A stretch of 64,000 bases of DNA, from contig NZ_JPOJ01000001.1 of NCBI RefSeq assembly GCF_000733855.1, positions 2,993,001 through 3,057,000 on the forward strand, written 5' to 3'. Positions within the stretch are counted from its first letter, which is position 1, and every line of letters starts with the position of its first letter. The position numbers and the translations under genes are program-made. This document shows, in pieces, positions 38,917 through 49,238 of the stretch. This DNA comes from Methylomicrobium agile (GTDB taxonomy: Bacteria > Pseudomonadota > Gammaproteobacteria > Methylococcales > Methylomonadaceae). The notes beneath the pieces were generated by a model. The model had not been told where the DNA came from, did not search any database, and saw only the letters and a list, made by a program, of their open reading frames with translations.

Positions 38917-40659
38917 TTAGTAGACGTCCCGCACGTAACGTTTATCCTTTTTCAACTGATTCACATAATCGACCGCTTGCTGCTCGCTCATTTTGCCGTG
39001 TGTGGCGATTACGTCATGCAGCGCCTTGTCGACATCCTTGGCCATCCGGTACGCATCGCCGCAGACGAAGAAATAGCCGCCTTCTTCGAGCCAGACGAAC
39101 AGTTCGGCGCCGTGCTCGCGCATTCGGTCCTGCACATAGATCTTTTCGTCCTGATCGCGCGAAAACGCCAGATCCAGCCGGGTCAGGAGACCTTTTGCCT
39201 GCATCGCTTCGATCTCGTCGCGGTACATGAAGTCGGTCGCGGCGTTCCGGTCGCCGAAGAACAACCAGTTTTTACCCGTTGCCCCCCGGTATTCGCGTTC
39301 CTGCAGGAAGGCGCGGAATGGCGCAAGGCCGGTGCCGGGGCCGACCATGATCATCGGCAGGCTGTTGTCGTCGGGTACCCTGAAGACTTTGTTCGGCGTG
39401 AAGAAGCAGCGCACTTCGGTGTGTTCGTCAACCAGGTCGGCCAGGAAGGTCGAGCAGACGCCCTTATGCTGGCGACCGAAACTGTCGTAACGCACGCTGG
39501 CGACCGTCAGGTGCACGGAGTCGGGATAGACCTTGCCGCTCGATGAAATCGAATAGGCGCGGTGCTGCAGTGGCTTCAGCAGGGCGATGAATTCGGCGGC
39601 GGAAAACTCGCAGCCGGGATTTTGCCGGAGCAGGTCCAGGATGTCTCGGCCCCACAAATAATCGGCCAGTTTGTCCTTGTCGCCGGATTCGAGAATCGGG
39701 TTCAATTCCTTGTTGCCGGAGCGGCCAGCGATTTCCTCGACCAGTTCCTTGCTCGGCGTCTTGATTTCGAACTGGGTACGCAGAGCTTCGTACAGAGATG
39801 TAAATTCACCGTTGACCGGTTCGTCTTCGTCGCCGTTGCAGCCGATCGCCTGGAGAATATCCTTGACCAGTTCCGGGCAGTTGGTCGGTACGACGCACAG
39901 CGCGTCGCCCGCTTCGTAACTCATTCCGGAGCCTGCGATCGAAATTTCGTAATGACGGGTTTCTTTCGACGAGGAAGGCGCCGTGACTAGGCGATTGACC
40001 AGCATTCTGCCGGGGAACGGATTTTTCCGATTATATTGAGACTTTTCGGCAACTGTCGCTTCGGTTTCAACCACGGTCGCCGTCGTGTTGCCGCCGGACA
40101 TGAACGGAATGACCGCCTTGATCCAGGCTTCGGCGGGCTCTTCGAAATCGACGTCGCAGTCGGCCCGGTCGTAAACGCGTTTCGCGCCGAGCTCTGCGAG
40201 CCGTTCGTCCCAGTCCTTGCCCGCCTGGCAGAACAGATCGTAGCTGGTATCGCCGAGCGCCAGCACCGAATATTGCAGCTTTTCGAGCCGCGGCATCGCA
40301 TCGCTCTTGACCGCATCCCAAAGCATTTGCGCATTGTCGGGCATCTCCCCTTCGCCGTAAGTGCTGGTGATGACCAGGAGGTAATTCATTTCCGCCAATG
40401 CATTCGCTTCGACTTCGTCCATGCCCTTGACGACCGGTTTGAGTCCGTGCGCCTTGGCGATCTGCGCGGCATCGTTCGCAACCGATTCGGCATTGCCGGT
40501 CTGGCTGCCGTACAGGATGTCGATCGTACGGCTCGCGGTTTGCTGGGCGGCGCCCGCGCTTTGGATCATGTGGGTGTGCATGCCGGCAAAGAAGCCGCTG
40601 AGCCAAGCGCGCTGGCTTTCGCTGTAAGGACCGTCGAGAGGAATTTGCGGTGTTTTCAT
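38917..40659 (-). CDS. CysJ-type diflavin reductase
   Basis: The 580-residue protein is built like the alpha subunit of NADPH sulfite reductase. It has an FMN flavodoxin domain (LYGSQTGNAESVA at 49-61; STYGEGEMPDNAQ), an FAD domain (RAYSISSS, GVCSTFLADL) and an NADPH domain (MVGPGTGLAPFRAFLQERE, CGDAYRMAKDVDKAL), and it ends KRYVRDVY as CysJ does. The hemoprotein partner CysI is not in the window. It lies 83 bases downstream of the long GltB-like gene on the same strand, so an electron-donor role for that enzyme is worth considering alongside sulfite reduction. Confidence 0.88.
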   Translation of the reverse strand: MKTPQIPLDGPYSESQRAWLSGFFAGMHTHMIQSAGAAQQTASRTIDILYGSQTGNAESVANDAAQIAKAHGLKPVVKGMDEVEANALAEMNYLLVITSTYGEGEMPDNAQMLWDAVKSDAMPRLEKLQYSVLALGDTSYDLFCQAGKDWDERLAELGAKRVYDRADCDVDFEEPAEAWIKAVIPFMSGGNTTATVVETEATVAEKSQYNRKNPFPGRMLVNRLVTAPSSSKETRHYEISIAGSGMSYEAGDALCVVPTNCPELVKDILQAIGCNGDEDEPVNGEFTSLYEALRTQFEIKTPSKELVEEIAGRSGNKELNPILESGDKDKLADYLWGRDILDLLRQNPGCEFSAAEFIALLKPLQHRAYSISSSGKVYPDSVHLTVASVRYDSFGRQHKGVCSTFLADLVDEHTEVRCFFTPNKVFRVPDDNSLPMIMVGPGTGLAPFRAFLQEREYRGATGKNWLFFGDRNAATDFMYRDEIEAMQAKGLLTRLDLAFSRDQDEKIYVQDRMREHGAELFVWLEEGGYFFVCGDAYRMAKDVDKALHDVIATHGKMSEQQAVDYVNQLKKDKRYVRDVY

Positions 40660-40742
40660 TTCCGTTTAAATGTAAATCAATAAAAATCGGAGCCCCCTCG
40701 GGATCCGAGGGAGCGCAGCTCGAAGAAATTACGGGTGCGAGA

Positions 40743-43700
40743 TTAGGCCGCCTGTTCGTTCAACATGCCTTGCACGATACTCAGGCCGGCGAGACTGGCC
40801 AGATATTGCTCGATCGAAGGAATGCCCGCCAGTGCTGCCTTGTTCACCTGATCCTGCTCGATAATCCAGGCGGTGGAACCGATCGAATAAATGCTTTGCA
40901 CCGAGCGGTTGATCAGGGCGGTTTTGTAATCGTTCAGCCGTTTATCCGCCAGCAGCCAGGACAACTGTTCGTCCGTGTAATTGCTGTAGGCTTCGCGGGT
41001 GGTCTTGACCAGCGTATCCTGCAGTTTGCGCGGGCGCTCGACGATCAGTTTGCGCGCGGCCTGTTCGATTCGGGCCGGAGTGCGTTGCGCTTCGGGCAAG
41101 TGTTTGAGCATCTCCTGCGCGACTTGCTGCGCCTTTTCGAGCACCATGAAACTGTTGACCAGCTTGAAGGTGAGGTCGGTGTCGGTCGACCCGTAAGCCG
41201 GAATCGCGCCGCCGAACAGCGGGCTGGCGGTCCGGTACGCTTCCCGGACCTGTTCGATCTGCCGGCGCGCCAGTTCGACCGACAATTCCTCGATCATTTC
41301 CTTGCGGTCCATCGCTTTTTGCAGGAATACGGCCGACTGCGTTTTGTTCAGCCACAAAGGCAGCGCGAATTTGAAATGCTCGCGCTCGTTCGTCCAGTTG
41401 TTCAGCAGGTTTTTGGCCTTGCTCGAATTCGCGTAGTCGGCATGCTGTTCCAGCATGGAAATCACGAACTGCTCATGCGCGCGGGCGACATCGCTGTCTT
41501 CGCTCAGGCGGCGCAGTTCCACGGACGATTTGTCGTACAGGTTTTCGAGCCGGTTGTCCGGGTCGTACTGGTAGGCGTTGCCGCCGGACATCCCGTTGCA
41601 GAAGCCTTTGCCGAATCCGCCGATGTTCAGCACCGCGCCGTTGGTCATGTATTCGCAGCCGAAATCGCCCACGCCTTCGACGACCGCCATCGCGCCCGAG
41701 TTGCGCACCGCGAAACGGTCACCCGCCTCGCCGTTGATGAACGCCTTGCCGCCGGTCGCGCCGAACAGCGCGAAATTGCCGATCAGCACGTTGTTGCCGG
41801 GTGTTTTGACACCGCCGCCGGGCGATTCGACGATCAACAGGCCGCCGCACATCGATTTGCCGACGCCGTCGTTACAGGTGCCGAGATGTTCCATGCGCAT
41901 GCCGTCATTCAGGAATGCGGCATAACTTTGGCCGGCCGAGCCGGTGGTACGGATCACGATCGTCTCGGACGCCAGATAACGGCGGCCCTCGGCGCGGTGG
42001 CCCTTGCCGTGGTTCAGGTAGATCGGCTTAGCCTTCGCAATCTGCTGTTCGGACAGCTCATAAGCGAGCATCCGTTCGATATCGATCGCGGTCTGGCCGC
42101 CGATGGTCTTGTGGCGGTTATTCAGCTTGAACTCGCTGCCTTCGATCACGACCTGGGGCTGGCCTTTTTCGATCAGCTCGGCCTTGACCTTTTCGATGAT
42201 CTTGTCGTCGATGGCGAAATTCGCTTCGAGATAGACCGGGTTGGCGATCTTGACTACATCGACATACGCCAACATCTTGCGTAGGTCGACCTGGCCGATC
42301 AGCGACGGATGCTCGATCAGGTGCAGGAGGCCGGTCTGGCCGCGGATTTCCGCAAGGCTCTTGTAGCCGAGTACGGCCAGGATTTCGCGGACTTCATGCG
42401 CGAGGTTCATCAGGTACTGCGCCAACACGCGTGCATCGCCCTTGAACTCTTCATGCACGGTGGTCAGCCCTGCGGGGCATTTCACGTTGCAGTTTTTCGC
42501 CATCACGCAGCGCAGCATCATCAGCGCGGTGGTGCCGAATTCGAACGAATCGGCGCCCAGAATCGCCGATTTGACGACGTCGAGGCCGCTTTGGTGCGCG
42601 CCGCTGCAGCGCAGAATCACCTTGTCGCGCAGACCGTTGACCGATAGCGCCTGATGCACTTCGGCAATGCCGATTTCGGGCGAGCGGCCGCTGTTTTTCA
42701 GGCTGGTGACCGCCGCCGCGCCGGTACCGCCGGTGTTGCCGGCGACGTTGATCACGTCCGCGCCGGCTTTCGCGACGCCGACCGCGATCGTGCCGATGCC
42801 TTCGGACGACACCAACTTGACACCGACTTTAACGCGGGCGGCTTTTGCATCGTGAATCAATTGCCCCAGGTCTTCGATCGAATAAGTGTCATGATGCGGG
42901 GGAGGGCTGACCAGCTCGACCTTCGGCGTGCCGCCGCGCAACGCCGCGATCTCGACCGTGACTTTCGGTGCCGGCAACTGGCCGCCTTCGCCCGGTTTTG
43001 CGCCCTGCGCGATCTTGATCTCGATCTCGCGCAGGTTCGGATCGGCCAGATAGCCGGCCCAGACGCCGAAACGGCCGGAGGCGAACTGCTTGATGTTGCA
43101 GGATTTCAGCGTGTTGAAGCGACTCGAATGCTCGCCGCCTTCGCCGCAGTTGCTCAAAGAACCCACGATGTTGAAGCCTTGGGCGACCGTTTCGTGCGCT
43201 TCGGCGAGCAAAGCACCGTGGCTCATCGCGCCGGACGCGAGCGTCGGGGTGATTTCGTGCGCGGGTTGGACCTCGGCTAGCGCGATCGGTTCGCGGGCGG
43301 CCCGGATCCTGTTCAGATAGTTCGCGAACAGGCTGTCAGCGTCTTCCAGTTTCAATGTCAGCGCGTCGCTTTCGATCGCGGCGGTAAATGCGGTGCCGGC
43401 GAAGCGGGTCTTGAAGTGCTCGGCCAGTTGCTCCAGGCGCGCTTTCGAAGTAGAAGTATTTGACGTCAGTTTAACGGCAAAAGCGTTTTCGCCGGTCTTG
43501 CTGACGTCCAGGCCGCGGATCAGGTAATTGATGTTGCCGCGCAGGTTTTGCTTGCCCAGAATCCGGTCGAAATCCTGCGCGGTTTCCGCCTGCGTCACGT
43601 CGGCCGGAAAATCCATGATGTCGCGCAGTGCCGCCGGCCGCGATTCGCGTTCCAGGTATAGGTTCTTCGTGAAGCTGCGGTAGGCGGGCGTAATGCCGAA

Positions 43701-46250
43701 ATTGTCGATCTGTTCGGGGGTGCGCTTCGTATAGCCGAAATCGGTATAGGCCGTGTCGGAGGCTTCCGGCGATTTATCTTGCGGAATGTACAGGATCGGC
43801 TCGTCGGTCATGTTGATGTATTCGCGCACCGCGGTGTTGCCGTACGAGTGCCCCGCACCGTCCTGGCGCTCCTTGAACAGGCCGAGGAACGGAATATCCT
43901 TTTCCTCCTGTACACTGAGCGCCTTTTGATGCCATCCGGCCGCGCTGGCGGCGATGTCGGAAAAGCGCGCGCCGCCGACCGACGAATGAATGTTCGGAAA
44001 GTAAGGCGCCAGTCCCGGCTCTTCGGTGTCGATATAATTCGATTCGAAAAATTCGCCGCCGATGTAGCTTTCGGCCGTGCACAGGCCGAATTTGCCCATC
44101 GTCTTCATCAGCGATTTTTCGACGCCTTTCTGGAATTTGTCGAGCGCTTTTTGATGGTCGGCCGGTACGAAATCGGTGATCACGCGGTTATGCACGCTGA
44201 TCGGGCAGATTGCGGAGGCGCCGAAGCCCAGAATCGTCGCGACGTCGTGCGGACTCGCGGCCTGGCCGGTCTCGGCGATCAGCGAGGAGTTGAAGCGCAG
44301 GCCCATCCTGACCAGATGCTGGTTGGCGGCGGCGATCATCAGCAATGCCGGAATCGCGGCCAGCTCGCGGCCGATCTTCACGTCGCTTAGGATGACGATG
44401 CCGACATTGTTGCGGGCGGCCTGTTCGACCTGCGCGCAGACGTTCAGCAGTGCCGCTTCGAGCGCGTCTTCGTTACGCTTCGCGTCGTCGAAATCCGGCC
44501 GGTACAGCATGTCCAGCGTGACCGTGCTGACCTGGGGCTCGCGGCGGATCTGTTCGAGCTGGGTGCGCTGCAGGATCGGCGAGTCGATCACCAGTTGCTT
44601 GCTGTATTCGTCCGAAAAGGTCGGCTTGGCGCCCAACGCGACGCGCAATGTCATACCGTCGCTTTCGCGAATCGAGTCGAGCGGCGGATTGGTGACCTGC
44701 GCGAAACGCTGGCTGAAATAGCGCGACATGCCGCCTTCTGCGCTCGACAGCGCGTTCGGGGCGAGGCCGTAGCCCATCGCGGAGACTTTTTCGGCGCCGG
44801 TCTGCAGAATCGGGTCGAGCAGGAACTTGAAGCTTTCCTGGTTCAGCGAGTAGGCGGTATGGCGCTGGTCGAAATTGAATTCATGGTCGTTGCTCAGTTC
44901 GGCCAGCTCGACCTTCGGTAGTTCGGCCAAGTGCAGGCTGCGCTGCTTCAGCAGAGCCCGGTAGTCTTTTTCCTTCGCGAGCCTTTCCATCACCTGATGG
45001 CTGTTATATTTTTCGCCGGTGCTGTGGTCGAAGTAGAGCATGCCGCCGGCCTCGATCCGGCCGCGGGTCAGCACTTCCTTCGGCGGGAAGTCGATCTGGC
45101 CGGCTTCGGACATCACGGCGAGGTATTCCTTGGTTTCGACCGAGCGCAGAGGACGCAGGCCAAGGCGGTCCAGGCGCGCGCCGACGCGGATGCCGTCGTT
45201 GAAGATCAGCGCGGCGGGGCCGTCGTTCTTTTCTTCGTACAGGCTGAAGTATTCGAGCATCGCGCGCACTTCCGGCGACAGGGTGGTGTCGTTTTCCCAG
45301 GCCGGCGGCATCATCGCCAGCACCGCGGTCACGATGTCCAGGTCGTCTTCGTTGATCCGCCGGGTCAAGGTCTGATCCAGGCGGCCAGAGTCGGACTGGC
45401 CGCACGGAAAGCAGATGTGCTTGTTGTGCTGGCGCGCGATCGCGTTTTCGCTGAGCCGGTTTTTCTTGTCGGTATTCAGTTCGCCGTTGTGCGCCATGTA
45501 GCGGAACGGCTGCGCCATCATCGTGGCCGGCGCGGTGTTGGTCGAAAACCGGGTGTGGAAAAACAGCGTACTGACTTCGTGGTCGGTATCGTACAGGTCT
45601 TTGAAATACGGAATCACTTCGAACGAATTCAGCCGGCCCTTGTAGACCTGGGTGCGGGAGCTCATCGACAGCGGATAAAAGCCGTTCAGCTCCGGACGGG
45701 TAAAACCTTCCTTTTCGAGATCCAGCAGAGCCGCCTGAATATACTTTTCGTACTCGTCATGGCTAGCCGACTTCAAATGCTCCGGGCGGCCGAACACGAC
45801 CTGCTTGATCGGCTGCTGCGCCTTGACCGCGGCTTGGTTCAGGACCGAGTTGTCGACCGGTACATTACGCCATAAGATGATCGGCAGCTTGGCTTCTCTG
45901 AAATGGCGCTCGATCAGTTCCGAGGTAACCGAGTCGTAGTGATCGTGATCTTCCGGAAAAAAGAAATTCGCAACGCCGAATCGGCCGAGTTCCAGGTCAT
46001 TCAAACCGGTAATCTTGCGGAAGAATTTCAGCGATAAGTCGATATTGATTCCGGCGCCGTCGCCGACTCCTTCCGAACTCATCCCTCCCCGATGCGGGAT
46101 CGTACACAGCGCTTCATGCGTTTTGACCAAAATGTCGTGCGTCTGTATGCTTTGCTTATGGGTGATGAAACCCACGCCGCAGCTATCCTGGGATAAATCG
46201 GCATCGTAGAGTAAGGGTTGCTGGTCGCTCATTCGGGAATTGTTGTTCAT
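40743..46250 (-). CDS. gltB: Glutamate synthase large-subunit-like protein with C-terminal extension
   Basis: GltB-type enzymes make two glutamates from glutamine and 2-oxoglutarate. The 1835-residue product has a Ntn glutaminase domain (catalytic Cys in LSQDSCGVGFITHKQ after a 22-residue propeptide; FHTRFSTN, PFRYMAHNGELNT), the central domain, the FMN-binding synthase barrel (ISPTLASGAMSHGALL-type start, PGEGGQLPAPKV, GGTGAAAVTSLKN) and the GXGXG beta-helix. The cluster cysteines read CVMAKNCNVKC, one residue shorter between the second and third than usual. About 300 residues of helical C-terminal extension go beyond the usual 1480-1550. No gltD follows; a diflavin reductase does. The first ATG is taken; one six codons later is also possible. 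Confidence 0.9.
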   Translation of the reverse strand: MNNNSRMSDQQPLLYDADLSQDSCGVGFITHKQSIQTHDILVKTHEALCTIPHRGGMSSEGVGDGAGINIDLSLKFFRKITGLNDLELGRFGVANFFFPEDHDHYDSVTSELIERHFREAKLPIILWRNVPVDNSVLNQAAVKAQQPIKQVVFGRPEHLKSASHDEYEKYIQAALLDLEKEGFTRPELNGFYPLSMSSRTQVYKGRLNSFEVIPYFKDLYDTDHEVSTLFFHTRFSTNTAPATMMAQPFRYMAHNGELNTDKKNRLSENAIARQHNKHICFPCGQSDSGRLDQTLTRRINEDDLDIVTAVLAMMPPAWENDTTLSPEVRAMLEYFSLYEEKNDGPAALIFNDGIRVGARLDRLGLRPLRSVETKEYLAVMSEAGQIDFPPKEVLTRGRIEAGGMLYFDHSTGEKYNSHQVMERLAKEKDYRALLKQRSLHLAELPKVELAELSNDHEFNFDQRHTAYSLNQESFKFLLDPILQTGAEKVSAMGYGLAPNALSSAEGGMSRYFSQRFAQVTNPPLDSIRESDGMTLRVALGAKPTFSDEYSKQLVIDSPILQRTQLEQIRREPQVSTVTLDMLYRPDFDDAKRNEDALEAALLNVCAQVEQAARNNVGIVILSDVKIGRELAAIPALLMIAAANQHLVRMGLRFNSSLIAETGQAASPHDVATILGFGASAICPISVHNRVITDFVPADHQKALDKFQKGVEKSLMKTMGKFGLCTAESYIGGEFFESNYIDTEEPGLAPYFPNIHSSVGGARFSDIAASAAGWHQKALSVQEEKDIPFLGLFKERQDGAGHSYGNTAVREYINMTDEPILYIPQDKSPEASDTAYTDFGYTKRTPEQIDNFGITPAYRSFTKNLYLERESRPAALRDIMDFPADVTQAETAQDFDRILGKQNLRGNINYLIRGLDVSKTGENAFAVKLTSNTSTSKARLEQLAEHFKTRFAGTAFTAAIESDALTLKLEDADSLFANYLNRIRAAREPIALAEVQPAHEITPTLASGAMSHGALLAEAHETVAQGFNIVGSLSNCGEGGEHSSRFNTLKSCNIKQFASGRFGVWAGYLADPNLREIEIKIAQGAKPGEGGQLPAPKVTVEIAALRGGTPKVELVSPPPHHDTYSIEDLGQLIHDAKAARVKVGVKLVSSEGIGTIAVGVAKAGADVINVAGNTGGTGAAAVTSLKNSGRSPEIGIAEVHQALSVNGLRDKVILRCSGAHQSGLDVVKSAILGADSFEFGTTALMMLRCVMAKNCNVKCPAGLTTVHEEFKGDARVLAQYLMNLAHEVREILAVLGYKSLAEIRGQTGLLHLIEHPSLIGQVDLRKMLAYVDVVKIANPVYLEANFAIDDKIIEKVKAELIEKGQPQVVIEGSEFKLNNRHKTIGGQTAIDIERMLAYELSEQQIAKAKPIYLNHGKGHRAEGRRYLASETIVIRTTGSAGQSYAAFLNDGMRMEHLGTCNDGVGKSMCGGLLIVESPGGGVKTPGNNVLIGNFALFGATGGKAFINGEAGDRFAVRNSGAMAVVEGVGDFGCEYMTNGAVLNIGGFGKGFCNGMSGGNAYQYDPDNRLENLYDKSSVELRRLSEDSDVARAHEQFVISMLEQHADYANSSKAKNLLNNWTNEREHFKFALPLWLNKTQSAVFLQKAMDRKEMIEELSVELARRQIEQVREAYRTASPLFGGAIPAYGSTDTDLTFKLVNSFMVLEKAQQVAQEMLKHLPEAQRTPARIEQAARKLIVERPRKLQDTLVKTTREAYSNYTDEQLSWLLADKRLNDYKTALINRSVQSIYSIGSTAWIIEQDQVNKAALAGIPSIEQYLASLAGLSIVQGMLNEQAA

Positions 46251-46682
46251 AGTTCAGCCCGTCCTAATTATGCCGCGCAGGCGGCCATAATTGATCGTTT
46301 TATTTCAATGCGTGATAGAGTAAGCCGGGCGAAAACCGGCGCATTGAGTCCGTTACGATATTTTCTTTGCCAAAGAAATTCATCTAGTGAAACCTGCCAA
46401 TGCTAACAGATTTGTCCGGGTTTGTCATGGGTTACTCGAACTCTGCAAGGCATCGGAAGGCCGTCGAATCGTTTACGATAGTAGGGTGTTACCGTCACGG
46501 ATTTTGTTGCTTATATCACCGAATCGTATGCTTGTCGAGCGGGGAATCGGCCCTGTTTCGGATACAAAATATTTATTGGACAAGGGCTTAATGGCGCTGT
46601 AAAGTCGGGTGGAACAGGGCGGGAAAACGTTTTGAGCCATGTTCGGGTCCGGTTTATTAGGCATACAGTACTTTTCGGAAAC
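46251..46682. promoter_or_regulatory. Divergent gltB/ubiF control region with operator-like palindrome
   Basis: A palindrome AATTATG-CCGC-gcag-GCGG-c-CATAATT lies at 46266-46292, ending 16 bases upstream of the gltB start codon. Its AT-rich ends and position suggest an operator or leader hairpin for gltB. The rest of this 430-base gap contains no supportable gene. Confidence 0.4.
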
Positions 46683-47900
46683 ATGAAAGAAGATTTTGAT
46701 GTGGTGGTTGTCGGCGGCGGTATGGTCGGTGCGGCGGTCGGTTGCGGATTGGGCGGCGGTCGCCTGAAAGTTGCGGTGATCGAGAGCGCGCCGCCCGAAC
46801 CTTTCTCGCCGGAACAGCCGCACGATTTGCGCGTTTCGGCGCTCAGCATCGCCTCGAAAAACATTTTGGCGGCGGTCGGCGCCTGGCAAGGCGTCGAAAG
46901 TCGCCGGTTTTGCCCCTTCAGACGGATGCGGGTCTGGGAAACGGCGGGCGATACCGAGTTCCGCAGCGACGACATCGGAGAACGCGAGCTGGGCCATATC
47001 GTCGAAAACCGGATCACCCAATTGGCACTGCTGGAGCGTCTTGAGGCGTTCGAAAACGTCGAAGTCATTTACCGGGTCGAGGTGAGCAAAATCCGTTATC
47101 AGCCCGGCAAGGTGTCCGAGCTCGAACTCGCGGACGGGCGCGTGTTGTCGGCCAGGGTATTGGTCGCGGCCGACGGCGGCCAGTCCAGGGTTAGGCAAAC
47201 GGTGGGCCTCGGGGTGACCGGCTGGGATTATCAACAGCATGCGCTGGTGATCTATGTCGAAACCGCCTACGGGCAGCAGGATATTACCTGGCAGCGCTTC
47301 GTGCCGAGCGGACCGCAAGCATTTCTGCCCTTGACCGGGCATTACGGATCGATCGTCTGGTACAATTCTCCCGATCAGGTCAACCGTTTAAAAGCGTTGG
47401 CCGACGAGGACTTGTTGAGGGAGTTGCAAGCCGCTTTCCCCGATTGTCTCGGCAAGATCAACAAAGTGCTGGGGCGGGCCAGCTTCCCGCTGAAGCGCCA
47501 GCACGCGCAGCATTATGTCAAACCCGGCGTCGCGCTGGTCGGGGACGCGGCGCACATGATCAACCCTTTGGCCGGGCAGGGCGTCAATATCGGTTTTCTC
47601 GATGCGGCGGCGCTTGCCGAAGTGCTGCTCGATGCCGATAAAAAAGGCGAGGACATCGCCGATGCCGCGGTATTGAAGCGCTACGAAAAAATGCGCCGGA
47701 ACGAAAATCTGAAAATGATGACCGTGATGGACGCGTTTTACCGGGTCTTCAGCAACGATCTGCCGCCGGTCAAATTTTTGCGTAATCTCGGCCTGGGATT
47801 GGCCGAACGGATCTTGCCCGCAAAGAATTTGGTGATGCGCAGCGCGATGGGAATCGCGGGCGATCTTCCCAGGCTGGCGCGCGGCGAGCCGTTCATCTAA
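46683..47900 (+). CDS. ubiF: Ubiquinone-biosynthesis FAD hydroxylase, UbiF type
   Basis: The product has 405 residues starting at the ATG at 46683 (MKEDFDVVVVGGGMVG), behind GGAAAC. Motifs are the N-terminal dinucleotide fold, DLRVSALSIAS, VAADGGQSRVRQ and LVGDAAHMINPLAGQGVNIGFLDAAAL. The blocks SIVWYNSPDQVNRL and SNDLPPVKFLRNLGLGLAER agree with UbiF (C6 hydroxylation of the demethoxy quinone) better than with UbiH or UbiI as I recall them. The enzyme should act at the inner membrane. Confidence 0.85.
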   Translation: MKEDFDVVVVGGGMVGAAVGCGLGGGRLKVAVIESAPPEPFSPEQPHDLRVSALSIASKNILAAVGAWQGVESRRFCPFRRMRVWETAGDTEFRSDDIGERELGHIVENRITQLALLERLEAFENVEVIYRVEVSKIRYQPGKVSELELADGRVLSARVLVAADGGQSRVRQTVGLGVTGWDYQQHALVIYVETAYGQQDITWQRFVPSGPQAFLPLTGHYGSIVWYNSPDQVNRLKALADEDLLRELQAAFPDCLGKINKVLGRASFPLKRQHAQHYVKPGVALVGDAAHMINPLAGQGVNIGFLDAAALAEVLLDADKKGEDIADAAVLKRYEKMRRNENLKMMTVMDAFYRVFSNDLPPVKFLRNLGLGLAERILPAKNLVMRSAMGIAGDLPRLARGEPFI

Positions 47901-48021
47901 TTCCCTGCCGGTATGATCCTGCTGGCGCGGGGCCGCCGTTTGCGGCGCTCCGGGCGGCTGCGGCTGCCGGCTTGTGCCTATTTCATTTGCTCGTTAAATT
48001 TAAATGCGATAATTCTTGTCC

Positions 48022-49227
48022 ATGCGTTCCGATGAATTCATGCTGCTGATCATAAACGTTGGCAGCGCCACGGTCAAAACCCGGCTGTTCGATTCGAGTT
48101 TGCGGGAGATCGCGCGAATGAATGCCGATTACGGAAACGGAGGCGGCATTCGGTTGAAAGGTCGGGATAGCCGGGGAAAGGACATCGAGCGGCATATTCC
48201 CGAGAACGCGATGGCCAGGCAAGCCTTGTCCGCAGTTTTCGACGAGTGGCGGGAACAGCTGCCGGACCTGCAAGCCCCCTTGGGGGCGATCGGTCATCGG
48301 GTCGTGCATGGAGGCGGCGACTTTACCTGTGCGACTCGGATGACTTCCGAGGTGTCGGCCCGTCTTGCGGAACTGGATGCTTATGCGCCGCTGCATAATC
48401 CGCTGAACCGTCTCGGCGTTTCAATGGCGGAGGCCGCGTTTCCGGAAATCCCGCAATATGCGGTTTTCGATACGGCTTTCCATCGGCAAATGCCTGAACA
48501 TGCGAGCCGCTACCCTATTCCTCCTGCATTGTCGGGCAATGTCGAGTTTCGCCGCTTCGGTTTTCACGGCATTTCCTGCCAATACAGCGTTACAAGGGCC
48601 GCTACGCTCTTGTCGAAGGACCGCGCCAATATCAATTGCATCATTTTGCATCTGGGCGGAGGCGCCAGTGCGACTGCGGTACTCGGCGGCAGAGGCGTCG
48701 ACACTTCGATGGGATTCTCGCCGACCGAAGGTCTGATGATGACGACCCGCAGCGGCGACATCGACCCGATGATTCCGGTGACTCTGCTCAGAGAAGGCTG
48801 GACGGCGGACCGATTGGACCGTTTGCTCAACCGCGAAAGCGGCCTGTTGGGCGTGTGCGGGGCGGGCGACATGCGCGAAGTCTTGCGGCTGGCCGAAAAC
48901 GGCGATCAGCGGGCCCGGCTGGCCGTCGACATTTATTGCTACCGGATCAGAAAATATATCGGGGCGCTCTGCGCGGTGCTCGGCGATGTGGATGCGCTGA
49001 TTTTCACCGGCGGCATCGGCGAGCACGCGCCCCTGATCCGGCAAAAAATTGCCGAAGGGCTCGACCGGCTCGGTTTCGCGATCGATGTTGAAGCCAACCT
49101 GCGGGTCTCGGAACATGACCGGGATATCGGCAGTCCCATCAAAAAGCCGCGAATCCTGGTTATCCATGCCGAAGAAGAGCGCGAGATTGCGGCGCAGATT
49201 TTAAACCGTTTGGAATATCGATCTTAA
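48022..49227 (+). CDS. ackA: Acetate kinase
   Basis: AckA interconverts acetyl phosphate and acetate with ADP/ATP. The product has about 401 residues with [15 protein letters not shown] (N-terminal ASKHA phosphate motif), [58 protein letters not shown] and [13 protein letters not shown]. The canonical GSSS(L)K is here GSATVK. The start may be the ATG at 48022 or that at 48040; neither has a clear ribosome binding site. The gene lies 11 bases before the phosphoketolase gene, so the pair turns sugar phosphates into acetate with ATP formation. Confidence 0.94.
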   Translation: MRSDEFMLLIINVGSATVKTRLFDSSLREIARMNADYGNGGGIRLKGRDSRGKDIERHIPENAMARQALSAVFDEWREQLPDLQAPLGAIGHRVVHGGGDFTCATRMTSEVSARLAELDAYAPLHNPLNRLGVSMAEAAFPEIPQYAVFDTAFHRQMPEHASRYPIPPALSGNVEFRRFGFHGISCQYSVTRAATLLSKDRANINCIILHLGGGASATAVLGGRGVDTSMGFSPTEGLMMTTRSGDIDPMIPVTLLREGWTADRLDRLLNRESGLLGVCGAGDMREVLRLAENGDQRARLAVDIYCYRIRKYIGALCAVLGDVDALIFTGGIGEHAPLIRQKIAEGLDRLGFAIDVEANLRVSEHDRDIGSPIKKPRILVIHAEEEREIAAQILNRLEYRS

Positions 49228-49238
49228 GGAGAATACGC

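Noticed and set aside
40650-42284. 544-codon forward frame antisense to gltB
   Set aside because: Shadow of the GltB-like gene; no domain or ribosome binding site.
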